A model generated the notes under the pieces. That model searched no databases, had not been told where the DNA came from, and saw nothing but the letters and a program-made list of their open reading frames with translations. A program made the translations under genes and the position numbers. This document shows positions 42,140 through 51,293 of a stretch of DNA of 61,973 nucleotides, piece by piece (position 1 is the stretch's first letter; each line of letters begins with the position of its first letter). This stretch comes from Peptococcaceae bacterium (GTDB lineage: Bacteria; Bacillota; Desulfotomaculia; Desulfotomaculales; Pelotomaculaceae): the NCBI GenBank assembly GCA_012518875.1, contig JAAYRI010000025.1, positions 1 to 61,973 of the forward strand, read 5' to 3'.

Positions 42140-42211
42140 TATCCTGTTGCATTCTCATAGCCTCTATCCCAGAATCTTGCCCAACAGAAAGCTAGCCCTT
42201 TATATTTCCTT

Positions 42212-43096
42212 TCATTCATCTAGAACAGGTGGTTCGCTACCCTGGAATGTTTCTCCCTGGCTACTGCTATGTTCCCCTTTTACTGCTTCGTTTCCATCGC
42301 CGCCAAAGTCAGTGGTGAAGTCATTACCAAACCCATCCATTACTGAACGTGCCCGGTCTGCCAACCCCATGCCGCTTTCCATTGACTGCACTGCCACTGA
42401 GTGCAGACTCTGCTTGATTGTAGGCCAAAGCATGGCAGCCAAAATAGCTGCACCAATGCCATAAGCAAAACCTTTGCGTTGCCCCGACCCCAGCGTTTCC
42501 AACACTCGCTGGAACCAACCGGATCCAACTGTGCCATTGCTGCCCAAAAGCTTTTGTTTAACTTCGTTAATACTAACCCCCTGCCCCCGTGCTTCAGCCA
42601 CAATAGAACGCGCTATATCCCGAATTTGCGGATCGATATTGACACCCGCTCTGTTCTCTATGGCCTGGATAGCATCTAATTCTTTGGCCAGGTCTCTCCT
42701 AATATCTTGCAGTGTCCTATGGCGTTGCTGGATCATCCTGCCTATATTTTGATCAGAGACAATATCGCCATAGCCGTGTAAGTCAGCCATGCGCTGGGCC
42801 TCTCTGGCCCTCATGTCAGCAAGCAATTCTTTTTTTACACTATCGGCGATAGCTTGATCATAGGGATTTATAGGGCTAGCATCAGATATGGCTCCATTTC
42901 CCCGGTTCACCGGCAATTCCCCCTGAAGATCATTTAGAACCTCTCTTTTTATCCGTTCCAAGTCTATCTGTCCAAATTGGTTGTTGGCTTTTTTGCTGTT
43001 ATTATACCTACCTTGCCCCAATGTCTCATTAAAAACAGGATCGGACAGTATTTCTTGCTTGATCGATTCCACTAGTCCCCGATTTGTTTCCTGCAT
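42212..43096 (-). CDS. Repeat-motif membrane-anchored unknown protein (294 aa)
   Basis: A protein of unknown function. It contains at least four copies of an amphipathic 11-residue motif (VESIKQEILSD, LERIKREVLND, ADSVKKELLAD, LQDIRRDLAKE) in its first 150 residues. A single membrane segment follows (GFAYGIGAAILAAMLWP, about residue 225), then a helix (SMESGMGLADRARSVMDGF) and an acidic/Ser-rich tail. The membrane-helix part resembles DUF5132-type proteins and closely matches the 144-residue neighbour. The start at 43096 is set by AAAGGAGG seven bases upstream. It is the last gene of a three-gene reverse-strand operon. Confidence 0.7.
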   Translation of the reverse strand: MQETNRGLVESIKQEILSDPVFNETLGQGRYNNSKKANNQFGQIDLERIKREVLNDLQGELPVNRGNGAISDASPINPYDQAIADSVKKELLADMRAREAQRMADLHGYGDIVSDQNIGRMIQQRHRTLQDIRRDLAKELDAIQAIENRAGVNIDPQIRDIARSIVAEARGQGVSINEVKQKLLGSNGTVGSGWFQRVLETLGSGQRKGFAYGIGAAILAAMLWPTIKQSLHSVAVQSMESGMGLADRARSVMDGFGNDFTTDFGGDGNEAVKGEHSSSQGETFQGSEPPVLDE

Positions 43097-43138
43097 GTAG
43101 ATTCCTCCTTTATAGTTCACCCCTGGACTTTTTTAAAG

Positions 43139-43762
43139 CTAGTCTTTATAGTTGGAGTAAAAACCACTGTCCTGGGACAGCCGCAAATCATTTAAGATAT
43201 CCATTTTTATTCTTTCCGCTTCTGCCCTTGAAACCTGTCCCCTGTTACTGTTACCCGCTTCCTTATTTTTCTTTCGTTGCTGTTTAAAACTATTAGCAGA
43301 CGGCTCTCGCCCCTTTACCCAGGCTTCCCCTTGTGCTTCTAATTCAGCTAACACTTCCTTTTTTATAGACTCTACCAGGAGTGAATTATCCCGTTTGGAT
43401 CTATCCGATATTGTAGCCTGCAGTTCATTTAGTATATCTTTTTTTATTTTTTCTCTTTCCTCCGGGCTAAACCCCTGATCCAGGTTCTCTCCTTTTCCAG
43501 AGCTGAGGGGCAATCCTCTGCCAATTTTCCTTTCAATGAAGCCTTCTACTGATCCCACGCCAACTAAAATATCCTGCCATATAGCCTCAACAAGATCATG
43601 GTAGGCTTGCCTGGTAGATTTTCGGCTATAAGAACGGCCGGCATAAAATAGATTATCTCTGTACCTATCATCCCCAGATATTTGAGCGTTCCTAAGCTGT
43701 AGGTCGGCCAGAATTTGCTGTTTAACACTTTCGGTTAATGCTTTTCTTGTTTCTAAGTTCAT
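43139..43762 (-). CDS. Repeat-motif soluble unknown protein (207 aa)
   Basis: A hydrophilic protein without a membrane segment. It carries about five copies of the same 11-residue motif as its neighbour: TESVKQQILAD, VEAIWQDILVG, REKIKKDILNE, VESIKKEVLAE and AERIKMDILND, spaced 30-45 residues apart by Gly/Ser/Arg-rich linkers. The pattern suggests repeated docking helices on a flexible chain. No known family is recognised. The ATG at 43762 has AGGAGG eight bases upstream; the longer frame has no ribosome site. It lies between the other two motif genes and is probably co-transcribed with them. Confidence 0.7.
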   Translation of the reverse strand: MNLETRKALTESVKQQILADLQLRNAQISGDDRYRDNLFYAGRSYSRKSTRQAYHDLVEAIWQDILVGVGSVEGFIERKIGRGLPLSSGKGENLDQGFSPEEREKIKKDILNELQATISDRSKRDNSLLVESIKKEVLAELEAQGEAWVKGREPSANSFKQQRKKNKEAGNSNRGQVSRAEAERIKMDILNDLRLSQDSGFYSNYKD

Positions 43763-43839
43763 TAGGATTCCTCCTATTGATATTTTTAGCAAGGGCAGCC
43801 CTACCAATTTCAATTAGTTTTCATGAAACACCCTTCGTC

Positions 43840-44274
43840 TCATCTGCCTCCAGGGTTGTTTTTTTCCCCTACCTTACTGGGATAATAAGACTCCTTCTGG
43901 AGACTTTTAAATCTTGCTTCAGCCACAATATCCTCAATTTCCTCACTGGCACGGGACAGAACTAGCCGGGCTTTATCCGTCAACATCATGCCGTTTTCTG
44001 TTAACAGTAGCGCTAGCGAGCGAAGGCTTTGTCTGGCAACGGGCCAGAACATACTAATCAGCACTGCAGCACCAATGCCATAGAAGAAGCCCCTATACTG
44101 CCCTTTCCCCGGCAAATTATGCCTATAGGAATCCCTAGCGGGGCCGGCTCTACCCTCCCTGCCCCTGATCGCAGCCAGTTCTCTAAGCAGTTCTCTTCTA
44201 ATGTCCTGTAAAATACGTTGCTGTCCACTTATATTCAAATCCATTGCAGCCATGCATGCCCATTGGTGCACCAC
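43840..44274 (-). CDS. DUF5132-like one-pass membrane protein (144 aa)
   Basis: A short paralogue of the C-terminal two-thirds of the 294-residue protein. It has one copy of the amphipathic motif (LQDIRRELLRE), then the membrane segment GFFYGIGAAVLISMFWP and a conserved helix (LTENGMMLTDKARLVLSRA), ending EEIEDIVAEARFK. The last part recalls DUF5132 proteins, from memory of the family. The GTG start at 44274 has GGGGG nine bases upstream. It is first in the operon and divergent from the DUF421 genes. Confidence 0.68.
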   Translation of the reverse strand: MVHQWACMAAMDLNISGQQRILQDIRRELLRELAAIRGREGRAGPARDSYRHNLPGKGQYRGFFYGIGAAVLISMFWPVARQSLRSLALLLTENGMMLTDKARLVLSRASEEIEDIVAEARFKSLQKESYYPSKVGEKNNPGGR

Positions 44275-44538
44275 ATGGCCCTACCCCCTTTTCTGTCAGT
44301 AGTCCCTTTTAACAAAAGAGCCGCACAAGGTCCTTTGACCCCATCAGATCTTTTTCCAGGCCTATATTTTCCCCCTTTTGGGCATAGTGTTGCCTGCATT
44401 TCCTGAAATATGCAGTCCAGGATAATAAATAAATCCCTGGGTAGCATTTCCCCACATTCATTTTTCCATGCTGCTAAATACGCATAAAATAATGTAGCAG
44501 ATGGCATAAATACAATGAATAGAAGGGGGGTATATAAT

Positions 44539-45213
44539 TTGTTGGGTATTGCAGGACGTTCAGCAATAGCCTTTCTTTGTGCTCTAACCCTGCTGCGTCT
44601 CGCGGGACGTAAGTCCATTTCACAGCTAAATTTCCTTGATTTCCTGCTGGCCAACCTGACCGGCAATATACTTGGCAACTATGTTGTAGGCCCAGCCAAA
44701 GGGGCAAGGGTGTTTGTAGCCCCCGTTGTGTTTATTGCCTCCGGTATTCTCACGGAACTGTTGACACTGAGGAGCCGCCCATTGAGAAAAATCCTCGAGG
44801 GGCAACCTTTAGTGGTGATCAAAAATGGGAAAATAATTAGAAAAAATATGGCCAATACACGCTATGACCTGGCAGAGTTACTAATGGCATTGCGGAAAAA
44901 AGATATTTTTGATCTTGGGGAGGTTGAGTTTGCAGTTCTAGAACCTAATGGTAAGGTCAGTGTGCAAAAAAAATCCCAGTATCGTCCGGTAACCCCAAAG
45001 GATTTCAAACTGTCTACAGGCTATGAAGGTCTTTCCTCTGTGTTGATCAGTGATGGAAAGGTATTGGAAAAAAACATGGAAATGAACGGGCTCACTCATG
45101 ACTGGCTTATGAAAACACTCAACAACAAGGGGGTAAAGGACGTGGCCGGGGTTTTTCTAGCCAGCCTGGCTACTGATGGCTCCCTTTATGTGGATATGAT
45201 GCCCAATAGCTGA
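44539..45213 (+). CDS. DUF421/YetF family membrane protein (copy 1)
   Basis: A 224-residue DUF421 protein. The N-terminal two to three hydrophobic segments contain the family signature LLRLAGRKSISQLNFLDFLL and GNYVVGPAKG. The cytoplasmic YetF domain follows (EGQPLVVIKNGKI, YDLAELLMALR, EVEFAVLEPNGKVSVQKKSQ). The function of the family is not established. The TTG at 44539 is preferred because GGGGGG stands eight bases upstream. Copy 2 follows 106 bases later and is a clear tandem duplicate. Confidence 0.85.
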   Translation: MLGIAGRSAIAFLCALTLLRLAGRKSISQLNFLDFLLANLTGNILGNYVVGPAKGARVFVAPVVFIASGILTELLTLRSRPLRKILEGQPLVVIKNGKIIRKNMANTRYDLAELLMALRKKDIFDLGEVEFAVLEPNGKVSVQKKSQYRPVTPKDFKLSTGYEGLSSVLISDGKVLEKNMEMNGLTHDWLMKTLNNKGVKDVAGVFLASLATDGSLYVDMMPNS

Positions 45214-45319
45214 TATTTTTGCTTGTTCTAATTTAGGATAGGCCAATAACTGTTTCCCCACAACAAGATGGGCTAATGCCAAGCAGCTTCTCATAACTTT
45301 CATTTAGGTGGTGAATTAG

Positions 45320-46000
45320 ATGTGGAAATTGATGGGCAGATCCCTGGCCACCTTCATTTTTGCTACAATTCTCCTGCGTATGGCGGGCAGAAAGTCACTT
45401 GCTCGACTAAATTATTTTGACTATATCATGGTTAATTTGATGGGTGGGGTTTTAGGCAACTATGTGGTCGGACAGGCCAAAGGACCTATGGTTCTGGCTG
45501 CACCTGCCTTTGTTACAGCCGCGAGCGTTATCTCCGAAAAGGCAGCTGCGAAGAACAGGCAGGTTCGAAATGTCCTACAGGGGCAACCTCTGATAATAAT
45601 ACAAAACGGTAGGGTCATTAGGAGTGCCATGGGCAAAGCAAGATACAACATGGGAGAACTCCTGATGGCACTGCGGGAAAAAGGGGTATTTGATCCTGCC
45701 GAGGTGGAGTTTGCTGTGCTGGAGAATGACGGCAGTCTTGGCGTGCAGAAAAAATCACAGTTAAGGCCGGCTACCCCCTGTGACTTTAAGATGGGGACCC
45801 AGTATGAGGGGATTTCCTCTGTTCTGGTAAGCGATGGGGAAATCTTGGAGAATAACCTGATCAAGAATAACCTTGATCAAGGATGGCTAAATACTGAGCT
45901 CAAAAATAACGGGGTTAAAGACCTATCAGAGGTATTTTTGGCTTCATTAGCAACAGATGGTTCCCTATACGTAGATGTAAGGGCTAGTAAAACCAGGTAA
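45320..46000 (+). CDS. DUF421/YetF family membrane protein (copy 2)
   Basis: A 226-residue paralogue of the preceding gene with the same order: membrane segments with LLRMAGRKSLARLNYFDYIM and GNYVVGQAKG, then the YetF domain (QGQPLIIIQNGRV, YNMGELLMALR, EVEFAVLENDGSLGVQKKSQ, YEGISSVLVSDGEIL). The ends match as well (EVFLASLATDGSLYVD). AGGTGG precedes the ATG. Its place beside P-type ATPases suggests a membrane role in the same system. Confidence 0.87.
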   Translation: MWKLMGRSLATFIFATILLRMAGRKSLARLNYFDYIMVNLMGGVLGNYVVGQAKGPMVLAAPAFVTAASVISEKAAAKNRQVRNVLQGQPLIIIQNGRVIRSAMGKARYNMGELLMALREKGVFDPAEVEFAVLENDGSLGVQKKSQLRPATPCDFKMGTQYEGISSVLVSDGEILENNLIKNNLDQGWLNTELKNNGVKDLSEVFLASLATDGSLYVDVRASKTR

Positions 46001-46081
46001 AGTAGAATTGAACATTGTGCAGTTGGGATATATAAAATAGGCTAACAGGCTAAACCTAAACAATTTTCGGAGGAAGATAAA

Positions 46082-46315
46082 ATGAATCATGGTAACCTAT
46101 CTGAGGTCAGGGAAAAAATGTCCCAATCCTTACGCACGATAAAGGAGATAGTAGACCTAACATTGCCCTACCTAAAAAGCACCCAACGAAAAGAAGTAAT
46201 TGGTATGTGGGAGGATTTCCTCGGGGAATTAATCAGGCACATTAAAATAAAGGGCCGTGAAAACAAGTGTAACCTTTTTGCTAATATATCCTTTCATCGT
46301 GTCTGGAACAAATAA
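46082..46315 (+). CDS. Small helical unknown protein (77 aa)
   Basis: GGAGG stands about nine bases before the ATG. The product is hydrophilic and helical by composition: VREKMSQSLRTIKEIVDLTL, a short hydrophobic piece and KEVIGMWEDFLGELIRHIK, ending in a basic tail. There is no membrane segment and no recognised family. It follows the DUF421 pair on the same strand and is convergent with the large ATPase gene. Confidence 0.6.
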   Translation: MNHGNLSEVREKMSQSLRTIKEIVDLTLPYLKSTQRKEVIGMWEDFLGELIRHIKIKGRENKCNLFANISFHRVWNK

Positions 46316-46343
46316 ACTAATGCAACAAAAAGGTAAAGGGAAG

Positions 46344-46370
46344 GGGGATACCCGGCAAAGAGGTATCCCC
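46344..46370. terminator. Stem-loop between convergent genes
   Basis: A perfect 9-bp stem GGGGATACC/GGTATCCCC with a nine-base loop, between the 77-residue gene and the large ATPase gene. No U-run follows on either strand, so it may be a transcription barrier without being a classic terminator. Confidence 0.5.
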
Positions 46371-46416
46371 GATTAATATATCTATTAGAAGTATCCCTAA
46401 ACAAAATTAAATACAA

Positions 46417-49400
46417 TCATGCCCCCTGCTTTTGACTGATGCCTGATGATTTGTTAGCCTTTTTGGTGAGAAAGCCCAAACCTCTATCGGCAATAACGCC
46501 AAGTCCCGACCAAACAAGTACCGGCAGCAATTGCTGCAAACTCAGGGGAGCAGTCCTAAGGATGGAACGGATAAAAGGTACATACATGGCCCCGGCAAGT
46601 GAGGCTAGAATAACTCCGCTACCCAATGTCACACCTCTATTTGCTCCCAACCGATTGCTATGCCCATAGTTTCCCCTACAACAATCAGACAGGTGGAAAA
46701 GACGCCCAAGACCCAAAGCAGCCATCGTTTTGGTCCTGGCTAGCTCCAGATTTTCACCCGCAGCCTGGGACCCATGGTAAACGGCAAATGCGCCCAGGCC
46801 CATCGTCAGACCACGGTTGATAATTTTTCTGCCCAACCCCTTGCTAAAAATGCTTTCATTATTCCTACGAGGCATTCTATTTAAAACGCCCTGTACCGGC
46901 TGTTCGTTAGCCAACAGCCAGGAAATGAGCGGATCGCTGGCCAGGTTCACCCAGATAAGCTGCAGGGCATTCAATGGCACGGGTCTCCCCAAAAGTGATG
47001 CTATTAGGATGACAACGCCGTCACCAATATTAGTGGTGGTGAGATAACGCACACATTTACGAATGTTGTCATAGACTGCACGCCCTTCTTTGATTGCTTC
47101 CGGTATCATAGCCATATTATCATTCATCAGGGTTACACCGGCAGCCTCCTTTGTCACCGCCACACTTGAACCCCCCATGGCAATACCCAGATGGGCCTCC
47201 TTGATGGCCGGAATGTCATTAACACCATCACCGATCATAGCCACAACCCTGCCTTGGGCTTTCAGAGCCTTTACCAGCCTTTGCTTGTTTTGGGGGGTAA
47301 TCCTAGCGTAGACCTTCACATCCCCTACTAGACGGGCCAATTCCTTTTCATTCATTTGTTCAATTTCCATACCTGTCAAAGCTTTAGCACCTTCCTGGAC
47401 AATATTCGTTGCCCTCGCTAAGGCCAGAGCAGTGTTCCTGTGGTCGCCAGTGATTAAAACCACATCCACCCCAGCCCGGCGGCATTTTTGCAAAGCCGCC
47501 TTCACTTCTGATCTAGGTGGATCAACAAGCCCAACCAGTCCCGCAAAAACAAGCCCTTCATCCGGATTTTCACTACCTATCAGGGGTTTATAGGCCAGGG
47601 CCAGGACCCGCATTGCCCGGAGGGACATGTCATTTACCTTTAGCAAAATTTCGTTTTTTGCATCTTCTGTTAAAGGCATCAAAATACCATGGCAGGATAG
47701 CCTGCTACACCGTTCAAGTAGAATGTCCGGAGCACCTTTGACAAAGGACCACCTAAATCCATTCCGGCAACGGCATACTACTATCATGCGCAAGGTCTCC
47801 GGATCAAACGGGATTTCTTCTAGTCTAGTAAAACCAGCAGTCAGATCTCCAGGTGGCATCCCAGCTTTCAAGGCCCCTATTAGTAGAGCACATTCTGTGC
47901 TGTCGCCAACCGCCAACCATCCATCAGGGCCTTTTCCTTGCAAAACAGCATTATTACATAAACACGCAATCTGAAAAAGTCTTTCTATAGATTTTTTGTC
48001 GGGTTTATTTTCCAATTCCATACTAGTATTAGCAAGCATGTATTCATTACCATTAAAGACCCAGTGTTGGCCGGGACATAATATCTCTGCCGCAGCCATC
48101 CTGTTTTTTGTTAATGTGCCTGTCTTATCACAACAAATTACTGACGTGCAGCCTAGTGTGTCCACAGTCGGAAAGTGGCGCACTATAACCCTTCGTTTAA
48201 TCATTCTTAAAGCACCACAAGCCATAGCCAGGGTAATAATGGGTGCTAGGCTATCCGGGATGAGTGAAATAGCCAGGCTTGTGGCATTGAGGATAATCTT
48301 GTTTGTGCTGTCACCATGCCAGATGCCGGCCAGGATAGATAGGCTGCTGACAGCTAGCCCGCCAAATACAAAGGTAATTCCTACCTCATCTAAATGTCTG
48401 TATAAAGGGATGGTCCCAGAGCCCTTTATACCAACAATTTTGGCAATGTGCCCCATTTCGGTATGGGGCCCTGTGGCCACAACCAATGCCTTTGCCCTAC
48501 CGCTAAGAATCCCTGTGCCCATGTAAATTGTCCCATTCCGGCCATTTATAGTACCTTTTTTATTTACGGGTACTGATTCACCTGTTAAAGATGCCTCTTC
48601 CACCACCAGCCGGCTGTCTCCAATAATACATGCGTCCGCAGGCACCTGATCGCCGGCCTTTACAATAATAACATCCCCCGGCACCAGGGAACGGGCCGGG
48701 ATATCTTTTTCTTTTCCGTCACGAATGGCAAGAGCTCTGGGAGCAATCATGGACTTGAGCATGCGCAATGAATTCTCAGTACGTTGTTCCTGTAAGGCCG
48801 CCAGCAAGGTATTGGCTAACAGTACCCCGGCACTTACAGCAGCATTACCGTGTTTGCCCAGGATTAGGGAAACCCCGGCCAGGCCAAGCAATACCTTGGA
48901 CATGACATTTTGCAGCTGCTGTCTGAAAAGCTCAGTTAAGGATGCTCTCGGGCATTCAGGCAGGGTATTATAACCACAGGCCACAATTCTGGCAGCAGCC
49001 TCATGGGAGCTTAAACCAGGGATTGGGCTGGATTTACGATAGGTAACATTTGGGGACACCGACGTTTGTATTAGGGTGGTTTTGCTTATGGCTCGTTGAA
49101 CCCCAAGGGGTATCCGGCCATAATTTTCTCTAACCTGGCGCTGGTTTGGCTTAATAAGCCGGGCAGGAACTGTTTTAGCCCGTACTGTCACCTGATAGCT
49201 TGAGGGATCAAGAGTTGCCGCTGCTTCCTCACAAACAACAGGCTGCTTTTCCTCCTGGCCAACTGATAATAACAAACGCCCGGAGTTAAGCAATATGGCC
49301 AGGGTACTAATATTTTGCAGCAATGCCATTGTAAATGGGGAAAGTAGACCTAAAACTCCAAATGATAAACCAATAAGGTTAGCACCCACGCTAACGATAA

Positions 49401-51051
49401 TATTTTGCCTGGCAGTAGAAAGACTTTGCCGGGCCAAAAAAAGTAATAAGGCTACCTGCCGGGAGTCTCCCCCGGTAATGATTATATCCGCTGATTTGAG
49501 GTCCAGGTCATGGGCCCTGGCTAGTGTTATACCAACATCAGCAGCTGATAACGCCAGAGCATCGCTGTCTTTTTCAACAATTAGTGCCAACACCCGCCCC
49601 TGTTTCCTTAATTTGCCAATGATCGCCGCCTTTTCCTGGGGTTTGCATTCCGGCCAGGTTTCTTCTAACTGCAGGCGTGACTTCATAGCATGTGTCTCAT
49701 CCCGAGGTTCTTCGGTCAGCAGTCCAATATATGGAACCCCGGCCCTGTGTATCATAGACACCGTTTTTAGATCGGTGTTGTTTGTTTTTTCCAGTAGTGT
49801 AGACTGGCCAAAGAGAACTGTGTTTACCCGGGCCATATGATCCATATGCCTGCCTGCCTTCACTAGTATGCCCCTTCCGGCTGCTGCGCCGGCGCCGGTC
49901 CCAAAGGCCATAGAGGAGGCCAGTCCGGCGGCCCCTGGTGTACCAACAACAAGTGTGGCCACAGCCAGCTTGACATCCCGGGTAACAAGAAATACACATG
50001 AAGAGACTATAAGAGAAAGGTAGGACAACCTGTTCATCAGGCGCACTGTTTGGATACTATGGGAAGAATAGGACCTGTCTTTCCCCTCTAATAGTTGTAT
50101 CTTGCGGCTTATATGTGTGTCCCGGCCTACCTTTTCCGCCCTAATATGCAGCTCTCCCTGCATCAGCAAACAACCGGCATAGACAGTATGCCCTTCCCCG
50201 GCAACAATCGGAGAGGGCCCCATAACAGGGCACATGCTGACTAGGGCCGTTCCCTGAACAACCGACCCATCAACAGGAATCCTTTCTCCCCTCTTAACTA
50301 TGATCTGGGAACCGGGGGAAATCTGGGTGCCGGGTATAATAATCTCCCCAGTGGATGTTTTTATTCTGGCAATAGGCTGCTTGCCTTGCAGCATCACCCT
50401 AACTCTATCCCGGGCATGTTCCTGAGCCAAAGTGCGCAGCAGGGTGCTTAGATAGGTCAGCCAGAGGATGAATAGCCCCAGGCGGCTTTCTTGAATGGTC
50501 AAGGCGGCAACTGAGGCTATGCCGGCTAGAAACTCACTGGTTAGGCGGCCCTTTTTCCAAAGGTGATCAAAGGCCGTTCTAAAGATAGGATAACCGGACA
50601 TAATAGTCAAAACGTTTTCGAAACCTAACAACCTGTTAGCGCCGGCACCCTTTCTTGGGAAATTCATTCCAGGCTTAAAAAGCACATAAACCAAAAAAAG
50701 CCCGGACACAACGGTCATAAAAAATTGGCGCGCCAGGGGCAAACGCTCCAACTCATAAAGATGCATTTCACCATCATCTTTTTTATTTCCCTTTTCCTTT
50801 TTCTTTGCTGGGACAGGTTGAAGCTTTTTGATGGCCATAATTTTTTTGATTTGCTCCTTGACCTGAACCCATGAAAGGATATCCGGCGCATAAACAACGA
50901 GTAACCGGCCAGAGACAAAACTCGCCTGGGAGTGAACAATTCCCCGCATTTGCCCCAGGCACCCTTCCAAAAATGATGCCAAAACCGGATTGTTATTGAG
51001 TCCCTGTAGTTCCACCCGCACTCTTCCCGGAAGAAAGTGTATCACCTTCAA
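46417..51051 (-). CDS. Tandem P-type ATPase: degenerate P1B-like half fused to a complete P2-like half
   Basis: About 1544 residues. An N-terminal HMA-like domain (IHFLPGRVRVELQG) is followed by a P1B-type half whose key motifs are lost: TGES reads MGPS (277-280), CPC reads TPG, DKTGT reads GQSTL (aspartate replaced by Gly415) and GDGxND reads EKDSD. The second half is an intact P2-type pump: TGES at 823-826, CDKTGTLT with Asp975, KGAPD, TGDH and GDGVND. Membrane segment 4 reads IPDSLAP instead of the usual PEGLP, and segment 6 has WVNLASD. The architecture recalls mycobacterial CtpH/CtpI. The ion is unknown. Start: TTG at 51051 with GGGGG seven bases upstream; an ATG at 51183 is possible. 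Confidence 0.85.
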   Translation of the reverse strand: MKVIHFLPGRVRVELQGLNNNPVLASFLEGCLGQMRGIVHSQASFVSGRLLVVYAPDILSWVQVKEQIKKIMAIKKLQPVPAKKKEKGNKKDDGEMHLYELERLPLARQFFMTVVSGLFLVYVLFKPGMNFPRKGAGANRLLGFENVLTIMSGYPIFRTAFDHLWKKGRLTSEFLAGIASVAALTIQESRLGLFILWLTYLSTLLRTLAQEHARDRVRVMLQGKQPIARIKTSTGEIIIPGTQISPGSQIIVKRGERIPVDGSVVQGTALVSMCPVMGPSPIVAGEGHTVYAGCLLMQGELHIRAEKVGRDTHISRKIQLLEGKDRSYSSHSIQTVRLMNRLSYLSLIVSSCVFLVTRDVKLAVATLVVGTPGAAGLASSMAFGTGAGAAAGRGILVKAGRHMDHMARVNTVLFGQSTLLEKTNNTDLKTVSMIHRAGVPYIGLLTEEPRDETHAMKSRLQLEETWPECKPQEKAAIIGKLRKQGRVLALIVEKDSDALALSAADVGITLARAHDLDLKSADIIITGGDSRQVALLLFLARQSLSTARQNIIVSVGANLIGLSFGVLGLLSPFTMALLQNISTLAILLNSGRLLLSVGQEEKQPVVCEEAAATLDPSSYQVTVRAKTVPARLIKPNQRQVRENYGRIPLGVQRAISKTTLIQTSVSPNVTYRKSSPIPGLSSHEAAARIVACGYNTLPECPRASLTELFRQQLQNVMSKVLLGLAGVSLILGKHGNAAVSAGVLLANTLLAALQEQRTENSLRMLKSMIAPRALAIRDGKEKDIPARSLVPGDVIIVKAGDQVPADACIIGDSRLVVEEASLTGESVPVNKKGTINGRNGTIYMGTGILSGRAKALVVATGPHTEMGHIAKIVGIKGSGTIPLYRHLDEVGITFVFGGLAVSSLSILAGIWHGDSTNKIILNATSLAISLIPDSLAPIITLAMACGALRMIKRRVIVRHFPTVDTLGCTSVICCDKTGTLTKNRMAAAEILCPGQHWVFNGNEYMLANTSMELENKPDKKSIERLFQIACLCNNAVLQGKGPDGWLAVGDSTECALLIGALKAGMPPGDLTAGFTRLEEIPFDPETLRMIVVCRCRNGFRWSFVKGAPDILLERCSRLSCHGILMPLTEDAKNEILLKVNDMSLRAMRVLALAYKPLIGSENPDEGLVFAGLVGLVDPPRSEVKAALQKCRRAGVDVVLITGDHRNTALALARATNIVQEGAKALTGMEIEQMNEKELARLVGDVKVYARITPQNKQRLVKALKAQGRVVAMIGDGVNDIPAIKEAHLGIAMGGSSVAVTKEAAGVTLMNDNMAMIPEAIKEGRAVYDNIRKCVRYLTTTNIGDGVVILIASLLGRPVPLNALQLIWVNLASDPLISWLLANEQPVQGVLNRMPRRNNESIFSKGLGRKIINRGLTMGLGAFAVYHGSQAAGENLELARTKTMAALGLGRLFHLSDCCRGNYGHSNRLGANRGVTLGSGVILASLAGAMYVPFIRSILRTAPLSLQQLLPVLVWSGLGVIADRGLGFLTKKANKSSGISQKQGA

Positions 51052-51293
51052 GACAGTTCCCCCATAAAAATATGCCTCTTGACTGGGCCTGAATAACAAA
51101 GGCCATAACGTTGCTAGTATAACCTTCACCTCGCAGTTCATGCACAATAGTTCCCTTTTCATGCCCGGGCAATAACCATTCAAAATGTTGGATTTGTTTG
51201 TATTTCTATCACTTCAATCAATTTCCACTCCAAAAATGCGCATAGAAATCCACATTCCCTGGACAAAATAAACGTGTTAAAAGGGGGATTGTC

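Noticed and set aside
44235-44678. 147-residue reverse-strand frame overlapping the first DUF421 gene
   Set aside because: It runs through the divergent promoter region, overlaps two better-supported genes and has no coding character.
49295-49840. 181-residue plus-strand open frame
   Set aside because: Antisense to the tandem P-type ATPase gene; composition is typical of a shadow frame.
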